From NCBI RefSeq assembly GCF_012277275.1, contig NZ_CP051155.1, forward strand, positions 2,728,001-2,792,000: DNA of 64,000 nucleotides, read 5' to 3'. This document shows positions 18,395-25,460 of the stretch, piece after piece. Below the pieces are notes generated by a model. It saw nothing but the letters and a program-made list of their open reading frames with translations, had not been told where the DNA came from and searched no databases. Both the position numbers and the translations under genes were made by a program. Positions within the stretch are counted from its first letter, which is position 1; the number at the start of each line of letters is the position of its first letter. This DNA is from Gephyromycinifex aptenodytis. GTDB lineage: Bacteria; Actinomycetota; Actinomycetes; Actinomycetales; Dermatophilaceae.

Positions 18395-19267
18395 GTGTCC
18401 ACCGTCCGACGAACGTTCCCCGTCCCGGAGTCGCTGCGGGAATCCGCGGCGAAGGCCGGCCAGAGCGTTGCCACCCCTCGTCCGGCGGCGACGGTCATGC
18501 TGGTGCGAGACATCGGCGCCGAAGGTGAGCGATCGCCGCACGGGGGCACGCCCGAGGCCGAGTCCGGTATCGAGGTCTTCATGCTGCGACGCACCGCCTC
18601 GATGGCGTTCGCGCCGCGCATGATGGTCTTTCCGGGCGGTGGGGTCGACCCGCGAGATGCGGACCGGGATCTACCGTGGTGCGGCCCGTCACCGGCGAGT
18701 TGGGCTCGTGACCTGGCCACCGAGGATGAGGACCTGGCCCGCGAACTCGTTGTGGCTGCCGCCCGGGAGGTGTTCGAGGAATGCGGGGTGCTGCTGGCCG
18801 GTCGAGACGAGAACCATGTGGTGCAGGACCCCTCGGGTCCGCTCTGGCGCCAGACCCGGGCCGCGCTCCTGGCGCGGGAATGGTCCTTCGCCGAGGTGCT
18901 CATGCAACGGGACCTGGTGCTGCGTACCGACCTGCTGCGAGCATGGGCGCATTGGGTGACCCCGGAGTTCGAGCCGCGGCGTTACGACACCCGGTTCTTC
19001 GCGGCGTTGCTGCCGCAGGGGCAGTCGCCAGATGGAGACACCACCGAAGCCGATGAAGCGGGCTGGTGGGCGCCCGCGGCCTTGTTGCGCGACGCCGAGA
19101 CCGGGGCCGCGATGCTGCTGCCCCCGACCCGGGTGTGCCTGGAGCAACTGGCGCAGCGTTCCCCGGCGGCGGCGGTACTCGATCAGGCGCCGCAGGTCCG
19201 CCGGGTGATGCCGGTACTGGAGGAGTCCCCCAGCGGGCCGGTGCTGGCCTGCGAGGTGCCCTCATGA
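18395..19267 (+). CDS. Nudix hydrolase
   Basis: A 290-residue Nudix-fold protein. The first half of the Nudix box (FPGGGVDPRD, near 80) is separated from the REVFEECGV helix by an insertion of about 40 residues, a layout shared with the NUDT19/acyl-CoA diphosphatase-like group. The glutamates for metal binding are present. The substrate could be a nucleotide diphosphate or CoA derivative. I choose the GTG at 18395, with AGAGG eight bases upstream, over the GTG at 18386. It overlaps the beta-lactamase-fold gene by four bases (ATGA). Confidence 0.85.
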   Translation: MSTVRRTFPVPESLRESAAKAGQSVATPRPAATVMLVRDIGAEGERSPHGGTPEAESGIEVFMLRRTASMAFAPRMMVFPGGGVDPRDADRDLPWCGPSPASWARDLATEDEDLARELVVAAAREVFEECGVLLAGRDENHVVQDPSGPLWRQTRAALLAREWSFAEVLMQRDLVLRTDLLRAWAHWVTPEFEPRRYDTRFFAALLPQGQSPDGDTTEADEAGWWAPAALLRDAETGAAMLLPPTRVCLEQLAQRSPAAAVLDQAPQVRRVMPVLEESPSGPVLACEVPS

Positions 19268-20070
19268 GTGCGGAGCCGCCGCCGAGCTCGGTGCCGCCGG
19301 GGCGCTGGCGGGGCGGCAGCGGCTCGCGCTCGGCTGTGTGCGTGCTGGCTCCCAACCCCTCCCCGATGACGCTGGAGGGCACCAACACCTGGATCATCGG
19401 GGCGCCGGACGCACCGGGTTGCGTCGTGATCGACCCCGGGCCCGACCACCCCCAGCATCTGCGCGCCATTCTCGATGAGGTCGGGCAACGCCGGATCGAG
19501 GCGGTGCTTCTGACCCACCGCCACCCCGACCACAGGGAGGGTGCGCCGCGCCTTGCCGAGATCGCCGGGGTGCCGGTACGCGCACACGGTCCCGGGGCGG
19601 ACGAACTTCAGGACGGCGACGTCCTGGAAATGGCCGGCGCGGAGATCGCGGTGCTGGCCACCCCTGGGCACACCAGCGATTCGCTGTGCTTCCTGCTGGC
19701 CGATGAGGAGGTGCTGATCACCGGGGACACCATCCTGGGTTGGGGAACGACCATGGTGGCCTGGCCGGACGGGCGACTGGGCGCCTACCTGTCGAGCCTG
19801 GATCAGATTTCGGCGCTGACCGGGACCGGCCGCATCACTCGCCTGCTGCCAGCCCACGGCGCGGTGCTCCGCGATGCGCACGCCTCGGTGCGCTACTACC
19901 TGGAACACCGCAGCGAACGCCTGGAGCAAGTGCGGCTCGCGCTGCGCGACGGTGCCCAGGACGCCCAGAGCGTGGTGGAAACCGTCTACGCGGATGTGCC
20001 GCGCGAATTATGGCCCGCGGCCACGATGAGCGTGCAAGCCCAACTGGCCTATCTGCGCGAAGGGCATTAG
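19264..20070 (+). CDS. Metallo-beta-lactamase fold hydrolase (LACTB2-like)
   Basis: A 268-residue MBL-fold hydrolase with the zinc signature THRHPDH near residue 81, then TPGHTSDS and the acidic TGDTILG. The C-terminal helical extension resembles LACTB2-type proteins, some of which are endoribonucleases. The N-terminal TLEGTNTWII is the family start of the fold. It is translationally coupled to the Nudix gene before it, so the two may act on related substrates. From memory this corresponds to Rv3677c beside crp. Confidence 0.88.
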   Translation: MSAEPPPSSVPPGRWRGGSGSRSAVCVLAPNPSPMTLEGTNTWIIGAPDAPGCVVIDPGPDHPQHLRAILDEVGQRRIEAVLLTHRHPDHREGAPRLAEIAGVPVRAHGPGADELQDGDVLEMAGAEIAVLATPGHTSDSLCFLLADEEVLITGDTILGWGTTMVAWPDGRLGAYLSSLDQISALTGTGRITRLLPAHGAVLRDAHASVRYYLEHRSERLEQVRLALRDGAQDAQSVVETVYADVPRELWPAATMSVQAQLAYLREGH

Positions 20071-20139
20071 CCCGCCGACACAGGCCGCGAAAGCGAACTA
20101 GCCAGCGGCGGTGCCGAGTTCGGCGGGAACGAGCCTGGT

Positions 20140-20817
20140 TCAGCGGCTGCGTCGGTGCAGGCGCTCGACGTCCAGCAGCACTACGGCGCGAGCTTCAAGA
20201 CGCAACCAGCCACGAGTGGCGAAATCGGCCAAGGCCTTGTTGACGGTTTCTCGGGAGGCCCCGACGAGCTGGGCGAGCTCTTCTTGGGTGAGGTCGTGGG
20301 CCACGAGGATGCCCTCTTCAGCCGGGCGACCGAAACGCTGCGACAGATCCAGCAGGGCCTTGGCGACGCGGCCGGGGACGTCGGTGAAGACCAGATCGGC
20401 CAGCGAGTCGTTGGTGCGACGCAGTCGGCGGGCCAGGGCGGCGAGCAGACTCTGCGCGACGGCGGGGCGGTCATGGAGGAAAACGCGCAGCGAGTCGTGT
20501 CCCAGGCTGATCAGTTCGGAGTCGGCCACGGCGGTGGCGGTCGCGTTGCGGGGACCGGGATCGAACAGGCTCAACTCGCCGAACATCTCGCCCGGGCCGA
20601 GGATCGCGACGAGGTTCTCGCGACCGTCCGTGCTGGTGCGGCCGAGTTTCACCTTTCCGGACTGGATGACGTAAAGACGATCCCCCTGCTGGCCCTCTCG
20701 AAAGAGCACTTCGCCCCGGTCCAAATGGGTGCTCGCCATGGTCGCTTGTAGCGCGGCCATCTCCTCTTCCTCGAGAGCGGCGAACAGGGGGGCATTTCTC
20801 ACGGCGTCGTTCTCCAC
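20140..20817 (-). CDS. crp: Crp/Fnr-family cAMP-responsive regulator
   Basis: A 225-residue protein very close to M. tuberculosis Crp (Rv3676). It has the cyclic-nucleotide pocket with FGELSLFDPGPR and downstream Thr/Ala, the dimerisation helix LARRLRRTNDSLADL, and a winged helix with recognition helix GASRETVNKAL. It therefore probably regulates carbon and respiration genes in response to cAMP. I place the start at GTG 20817, which aligns with homologues and gives the normal length; a CACACT hexamer six bases upstream may be its -10. A Crp-like operator overlaps the promoter. It diverges from nth. Confidence 0.95.
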   Translation of the reverse strand: MENDAVRNAPLFAALEEEEMAALQATMASTHLDRGEVLFREGQQGDRLYVIQSGKVKLGRTSTDGRENLVAILGPGEMFGELSLFDPGPRNATATAVADSELISLGHDSLRVFLHDRPAVAQSLLAALARRLRRTNDSLADLVFTDVPGRVAKALLDLSQRFGRPAEEGILVAHDLTQEELAQLVGASRETVNKALADFATRGWLRLEARAVVLLDVERLHRRSR

Positions 20818-20825
20818 AAGGTCAG

Positions 20826-20841
20826 TGTGCCAGAGATCACC
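20826..20841. promoter_or_regulatory. Candidate Crp-binding site between crp and nth
   Basis: TGTGC-CAGAGA-TCACC matches the Crp consensus TGTGA-N6-TCACA at 8 of 10 half-site positions. It lies 9 to 24 bases upstream of the crp start and 43 to 58 bases upstream of nth, so it could mediate autoregulation. This is a pattern match only. Confidence 0.4.
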
Positions 20842-20871
20842 ACGGTCCCAGGGCAGGGTCCGCGCACCGTC

Positions 20872-20877
20872 TAGGCT
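20872..20877 (+). promoter_or_regulatory. -10 hexamer for leaderless nth
   Basis: TAGGCT lies six bases upstream of the nth ATG at 20884; there is no ribosome-binding site. Confidence 0.6.
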
Positions 20878-20883
20878 GACGGG

Positions 20884-21645
20884 ATGAGTCAAGCCTCAGG
20901 GGTGGCACCCAGGTCGGGCGCGGCCAGGGCCGCCGCAGGTGAGGAAACGCCGTTGGCTCGCACTCGCCGGGCCCGCCGGATGTACCGGGTCCTGTGCCAG
21001 CGCTACCCGGACGCGCATTGCGAACTCAACTTCACCTCTGCGCTGGAGTTGCTCGTGGCCACAGTGCTGTCCGCCCAGACCACCGACGCCCGGGTCAACC
21101 TGGTCACCCCGGTCCTGTTCCAGCGCTACCGAACTGCCGCCGATTACGCCGCCGCCGACCGTGCCGAGCTGGAGACGATCATCGCCTCCACCGGGTTCTA
21201 TCGGGCCAAGGCGGATTCGCTGCTCAAACTGGGCGCAGCTCTCGTGGAGCGCCACGACGGTCAGGTTCCGCAGCGCATGCAAGACCTGGTCGCCCTGCCC
21301 GGGGTGGGTCGCAAAACGGCCAATGTCGTCCTCGGTGACGCCTTCGGCGTGCCCGGGATCACGGTCGATACCCACGTCGGACGCTTGGCCCGCCGCTTCG
21401 GCTGGACGCAGGAGAGCGACCCGGTGCGGGTCGAATACGCGGTGGCTGAGCTCATCCCCAAGCGTGAGTGGACGATGCTCTCCCATGTGGTGATCTTCCA
21501 CGGGCGGCGTACCTGCCATGCCCGACGTCCGGCCTGCGGCGCCTGCTGGGTCGCGCGCTGGTGTCCCTCCTACGGTGAGGGAGAGACCGACCCGAGCGCC
21601 GCGCGCAAGCTCGTGAAGGGCCCCATCCCAGTAGAACAACCATGA
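20884..21645 (+). CDS. nth: Endonuclease III
   Basis: A base-excision repair glycosylase/AP lyase that removes oxidised pyrimidines. In 253 residues it has the helix-hairpin-helix [11 protein letters not shown] with the catalytic lysine at 144, the catalytic aspartate in VDTHV (Asp162), and a 4Fe-4S cluster (Cys211, 218, 221, 227; C-x6-C-x2-C-x5-C). The N-terminal 25 residues are a disordered extension. It overlaps the following Nudix gene by four bases (ATGA), giving the operon nth-CoA pyrophosphatase-marP. Confidence 0.97.
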   Translation: MSQASGVAPRSGAARAAAGEETPLARTRRARRMYRVLCQRYPDAHCELNFTSALELLVATVLSAQTTDARVNLVTPVLFQRYRTAADYAAADRAELETIIASTGFYRAKADSLLKLGAALVERHDGQVPQRMQDLVALPGVGRKTANVVLGDAFGVPGITVDTHVGRLARRFGWTQESDPVRVEYAVAELIPKREWTMLSHVVIFHGRRTCHARRPACGACWVARWCPSYGEGETDPSAARKLVKGPIPVEQP

Positions 21646-22346
21646 CCGGTCCCCGTTGCCCGGCCCCGCCCCCAAGCCGCCCCCCGTGGCTGGACCGGCT
21701 GACCAGCAGCCTGGAGCGCGCCCCGGAGACAGCCTTCGGGATTCGCCCACCGCACAGCAGCGCCGGACGGCACTCCGCCGTGCTCCTGCTCTTCGGTTCC
21801 GGCCCGGGGGGAGGCGAGGATGTGGTGCTGACCGAACGCGCCCCCACGATGCGATCCCACGGCGGTCAGATTGCTTTCCCCGGCGGGCGTGTCGATGCCC
21901 ATGACCAGGGGCCGGTCGCAGCGGCGTTGCGCGAAGCCGCGGAAGAGATCGACCTGGACCCGGTCGGTGTCGAGGTCATCACCACCCTTCCTGAGGCCTA
22001 CGTACCGGTCTCGGACTCCCGGGTCACTCCGGTGCTGGCGTGGTGGCCGCAGCCCAGCCCGATCCGGGCGCACTCACCCGTGGAGGTGGCGCGCGTCGCG
22101 CGGGTGCCGCTCAGCGAACTCATCGACCCGCAGAACCGCTTCGTCGTCACCCACCCGAACGGCTATCGGGGCCCTGGGTTCGAGGTCTGCGACCTGTTTA
22201 TCTGGGGCTTCACCGCGAAACTGCTCGACGCGGTCCTGGACCTGTCCGGTCTGGACGAGGGGTGGGATCGAACCCGCACCCGTGAGCTGCCGGCCAGGTA
22301 TGCGGCGCGGCGCGCGCCCAGCCTCGTGGGGCAGGCCCGCTGGTGA
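21642..22346 (+). CDS. Nudix CoA pyrophosphatase-like hydrolase
   Basis: A 234-residue Nudix protein with [14 protein letters not shown] followed by the [10 protein letters not shown] half of the Nudix box (near residues 97-106). The upstream LLTERA-type segment and [11 protein letters not shown] are the CoA-specific UPF0035 signature. It probably cleaves CoA or acyl-CoA to phosphopantetheine and 3',5'-ADP. It sits between nth and marP with ATGA and GTGA overlaps on both sides, so all three are translated from one message. In M. tuberculosis Rv3672c lies in the same place. Confidence 0.92.
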   Translation: MTGPRCPAPPPSRPPWLDRLTSSLERAPETAFGIRPPHSSAGRHSAVLLLFGSGPGGGEDVVLTERAPTMRSHGGQIAFPGGRVDAHDQGPVAAALREAAEEIDLDPVGVEVITTLPEAYVPVSDSRVTPVLAWWPQPSPIRAHSPVEVARVARVPLSELIDPQNRFVVTHPNGYRGPGFEVCDLFIWGFTAKLLDAVLDLSGLDEGWDRTRTRELPARYAARRAPSLVGQARW

Positions 22347-23536
22347 CTCCCGCTGACGTCCTGGACCTGCTCCTGCTCCTGCTGGTCGTCCTGTACATGT
22401 TTGAAGGCGCCCGGCGCGGGTTCCTGCGTACGGCGGCGCTGGCGATCGGGTTCGTCGGTGGTGGTCTGCTGGGATTCACCGTGGTGCCCGGCCTGCTCGG
22501 CGGTCGGCTGGCAGGGTTCAGCCCGGTTCTGGCGCTGGTGGTGTTGGCCTCAGTGGTCCTGGTCTTCGCCATGGTCGGGCAGGCGCTGACGATGTTCCTG
22601 GCTCGCATGGTGGGACTGGCCTCTTCACCCCGGGTGGGGGCGCTGGACGCCATCGCCGGGGCGCTCATCACCGGCGGGTTGGCGTTGTGCGTCGCCTGGC
22701 TCGGTGCCGGCCTGGTGCGGGTTGCCATGCCGGGCGACGTCGCCCGTGTCGTCGGCTCCTCCCGAGTGCTTGCCGCCGTGGATCGGGTCATGCCAGTGAG
22801 CAGCGCCGACGTATTGGATCGCGCCCACACCCTCTTCGAGGCCTATGACTTCCCGCGGGTCTTCGAGGGGGTCGGCGCCGAACCGATCAAACCGGTGGAG
22901 GCGGCCGACCCTGGCGCCGCGAAGTCCCCGGCCATCCAACGGGCCGGGGGGTCGGTGGTGCGAATCGACGCAACAGCCTCTGCCTGCGGGCGGATGCAGG
23001 AGGGCAGCGGTTTCGTCGTCGCGCCCGGCGTCGTGGTCACCAACGCCCATGTGGTCTCCGGCTCTTCACGGGTGGTGATCCGCAAGGACCGGCTGCGCAG
23101 CACCGCGACGGTCATCGCCTTCGACCCCGCGCGTGACCTGGCGATCCTCTCGGTGGACACCGGCGACCTGCCGGTCTTGGCGCTGTCCAAGCAAGAGCTG
23201 TCCACGGGGGACAACGCCGTGGTTGCCGGCTATCCGCTAGGCGGCCCGATGGTCATCGACTCGGCGCGTACCCGGGAGCGAATCACGGCTCGCGGCCGCG
23301 ATATCTACGGCCAGGGGGCGGTCGTGCGGGATATCTACGCGCTCCGGGTCCCGATTCAACCGGGCAACTCGGGTGGGCCGTTGCTCACCCCGCAAGGTGA
23401 CGTGGTGGGCATCGTGTTCGCTCGCTCCCTGGACGATTCCGGGACGGCCTACGCCTTGAGCTTGGCGGAATTGCAACCGGTTCTGGAAGCGGCGCGCGCC
23501 GGAGTCGCGGTCAGCGCCGGTTCCTGCGTCGCGTGA
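22343..23536 (+). CDS. marP: Periplasmic serine protease MarP (CvpA-type membrane domain plus trypsin-like domain)
   Basis: The 397-residue protein has four hydrophobic segments in residues 1-130 (CvpA/colicin V production-like membrane domain) and a chymotrypsin-fold protease domain outside. Counting from the GTG at 22343, the triad is His236 (NAHVV), Asp265 (ARDLAIL) and Ser343 (GNSGGP), almost the same numbers as in M. tuberculosis MarP. Two cysteines (SACGRM and the C-terminal SAGSCVA) could form the redox-controlled disulfide. MarP confers acid resistance by processing the peptidoglycan hydrolase RipA; that role here is inferred from homology. A bidirectional terminator follows. Confidence 0.95.
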   Translation: MTPADVLDLLLLLLVVLYMFEGARRGFLRTAALAIGFVGGGLLGFTVVPGLLGGRLAGFSPVLALVVLASVVLVFAMVGQALTMFLARMVGLASSPRVGALDAIAGALITGGLALCVAWLGAGLVRVAMPGDVARVVGSSRVLAAVDRVMPVSSADVLDRAHTLFEAYDFPRVFEGVGAEPIKPVEAADPGAAKSPAIQRAGGSVVRIDATASACGRMQEGSGFVVAPGVVVTNAHVVSGSSRVVIRKDRLRSTATVIAFDPARDLAILSVDTGDLPVLALSKQELSTGDNAVVAGYPLGGPMVIDSARTRERITARGRDIYGQGAVVRDIYALRVPIQPGNSGGPLLTPQGDVVGIVFARSLDDSGTAYALSLAELQPVLEAARAGVAVSAGSCVA

Positions 23537-23574
23537 GGCTCCCCGCTGAAGGCGAGCGGCGTACCCCGGACGCG

Positions 23575-23609
23575 TCGAAGGCGCCGGAGTCGAGCTCCGA
23601 CGCCTTCGA
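23575..23609. terminator. Bidirectional terminator between marP and holin-like gene
   Basis: An inverted repeat TCGAAGGCG-x-CGGAG / CTCCG-x-CGCCTTCGA (one mismatch, 5-nt loop) lies between the two convergent genes. Confidence 0.75.
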
Positions 23610-23624
23610 GGAACTGCGGGTGGG

Positions 23625-24239
23625 TCAGGCCTTGGTTGCGGTGGAGCCCGCACCGCTGGACATCGCACCCGTGCTCGCCGAGCCGGTCCCGCCGCTGAGT
23701 GCGGGGCTGGAGGCGGGGTCGGGCAGTTTCTGCTGCGTTGCGGTCGGGATCGTGCCGTCGGTCGCACCATGGGTGACCGGGTCCATCGCGCGGGCCTGAG
23801 CCGTGGTCGTGCCGGAGGTGCTGGCCTTGACCGCAGCGATCGACTCCTTGGTGCTGTCGATGGTGCGCTGCGGCTTGCCCTTGATCTTGCTGATGGCGGA
23901 CTTGCCGATCATCGCCAGGATGCCGGCGATGATGAACAGCGCCACCGTCACGATGAGGTAGGCGAGCCAGTCGGCCAGCCCGGCCGTGATGAGCCCGAGC
24001 GCGATCGTGTGCAGCAGGAATCCGAAGCCGAAGAGGGCGAAGAAGCCCGCTCCGGCGAACATGGCCACGCCCTTGCCGGCCTTCTTGGCGTCGACGGAGA
24101 CCTCGGCCTTGGCCAGGGCGATCTCGTTGCGGATGATGCCCGACAGGTTCTCCGTCGCGTCGGCGACGAGCCGCCCGAGGGTCGGGTCGGCATTGCGCGG
24201 CGCGGCAGGATCCTGACGCGGCGGGATGGCGGTGGACAT
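23625..24239 (-). CDS. Phage_holin_3_6 / Actinobacterial holin-X family membrane protein
   Basis: A 204-residue protein with a helical, charged N-terminus (DPTLGRLVADATENLSGIIR), two adjacent hydrophobic segments (about 58-80 and 88-112) and a long Thr/Ser/Ala-rich C-terminal tail. This is the layout of the putative actinobacterial holin-X family, common on actinobacterial chromosomes. There are no phage genes nearby, so a lytic role is doubtful; a membrane or envelope role next to marP is more likely. The ATG at 24239 has a perfect AGGAGG site. From memory the counterpart is Rv3669. Confidence 0.82.
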   Translation of the reverse strand: MSTAIPPRQDPAAPRNADPTLGRLVADATENLSGIIRNEIALAKAEVSVDAKKAGKGVAMFAGAGFFALFGFGFLLHTIALGLITAGLADWLAYLIVTVALFIIAGILAMIGKSAISKIKGKPQRTIDSTKESIAAVKASTSGTTTAQARAMDPVTHGATDGTIPTATQQKLPDPASSPALSGGTGSASTGAMSSGAGSTATKA

Positions 24240-24542
24240 CTGTACCTCCTGTGGGGGCCCACGGGGGACCCGGGTTTCGGTCAGCCCGACGATAGCGAGT
24301 CGAGCAGCGGCCAGCGAGCCCGCCACGGTGGCGCGCGCTCTGTGCTCCTGCAGACGTTACCCGTGCCGGGGGCGCAGAAAAAGCACGGAGCGCCACCTCG
24401 GCAGACTTTCCTATCGCGCGGTCGAACGTCGGGGGGCCCAACGGTGAGCCGCACACCTACCGGCCGTGAAGGGGTGATGAACACCTGCGTGGGCGGCCAG
24501 AAGGTGGCGGTGAGGCGTTGATCGATGCCGCACGCTGGTCGT

Positions 24543-25379
24543 ATGGGGTATGTCGAGGAGCCAGGTCCCATCGCGCTGGCCCACCGCGGTGGCGGCGGGT
24601 TAGCCCCGGAGAACACCCTGGCCGCCTTCGCGGCCAGTCACGCATTGGGGTTCCGTTATCTAGAGAGCGATCTGAGGGTCACCGCTGATGGCGAGCTGAT
24701 CTGTTTCCATGACGCCACGCTCGACAGGGTCACCCAAGGTCGCGGTCCGGTGCACCAGTACCGGATGGCGCAACTGCGTTCCTTGCGGGTGCAAGGGTGC
24801 GAGCCCATCGCCACCCTGCAGGAGGCGTTGGAAGCGTTCCCGCACACCTACTTCTGCGTCGACCTCAAGGACGAGCGCGCCATCGCTCCCTTGATCAGTG
24901 CGCTGCGCTGCCCGGGGGTGGCTCAGCGGTTGTGTGTGGCCGGGGCGTGGGATGGCTGGCTGGCTGACGTGCGCACCCAGGTGCCGACGGTCGCCACCTC
25001 GCTGGGGTGGCAGTCGCTGAGCGTGCTGCTTGCCTGCGCCCGCGCCGGAGTGCGGCCCCCGCGCAGCGTGGCCACCGGCGAATTCGCCCACGTACCTGTC
25101 AAGTTGGGCAGCGTTCCGATCTTTGCCGAACGGATCGTGCAGATGGCCCACGACCTGGGGATCCGGATCGTCACCTGGACGGTCGACGAGGCCGAACGCA
25201 TGCATCAACTGCTCGACGCCGGGGTGGACGCCGTCATCTCGGACCGTCCGGACGTGCTGCGTGAAGTAATGCTCGAGCGCGGGCAGTGGCAATCCATGGG
25301 TAGCGCCCGGTCCCGGCCGTCGCCGGAGAGCAGGCCAGCCGCGCTGGGCGCCCCCGCCTCGGCGCTACCGGCGAGCTGA
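24543..25379 (+). CDS. Glycerophosphodiester phosphodiesterase
   Basis: A 278-residue GDPD with the TIM-barrel signature: ALAHRGGGG with the catalytic histidine near residue 15, PENT, the metal-binding ESDLRVTADG and FHDATLDR with the second catalytic histidine. It hydrolyses glycerophosphodiesters to glycerol 3-phosphate and an alcohol. No signal peptide is seen, so it is cytosolic. The ATG at 24543 matches the family start (M-x-Y-x3-GPIALAHRG) and follows CACGCT by six bases. The ATG at 24525, with GAGG nine bases upstream, remains possible and would add six residues. Confidence 0.92.
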   Translation: MGYVEEPGPIALAHRGGGGLAPENTLAAFAASHALGFRYLESDLRVTADGELICFHDATLDRVTQGRGPVHQYRMAQLRSLRVQGCEPIATLQEALEAFPHTYFCVDLKDERAIAPLISALRCPGVAQRLCVAGAWDGWLADVRTQVPTVATSLGWQSLSVLLACARAGVRPPRSVATGEFAHVPVKLGSVPIFAERIVQMAHDLGIRIVTWTVDEAERMHQLLDAGVDAVISDRPDVLREVMLERGQWQSMGSARSRPSPESRPAALGAPASALPAS

Positions 25380-25460
25380 GCGGCTGCGGAACCGAACCCG
25401 GGCTGGCTAGCGGGCATGATGGACATGGCACCGGCCTGGCTGCAGCGAAAGGGACACCAG

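Noticed and set aside
23625-24239. Holin-like gene as evidence of a prophage
   Set aside because: No integrase, portal, capsid or lysin gene is nearby and the gene belongs to a family common on actinobacterial chromosomes.
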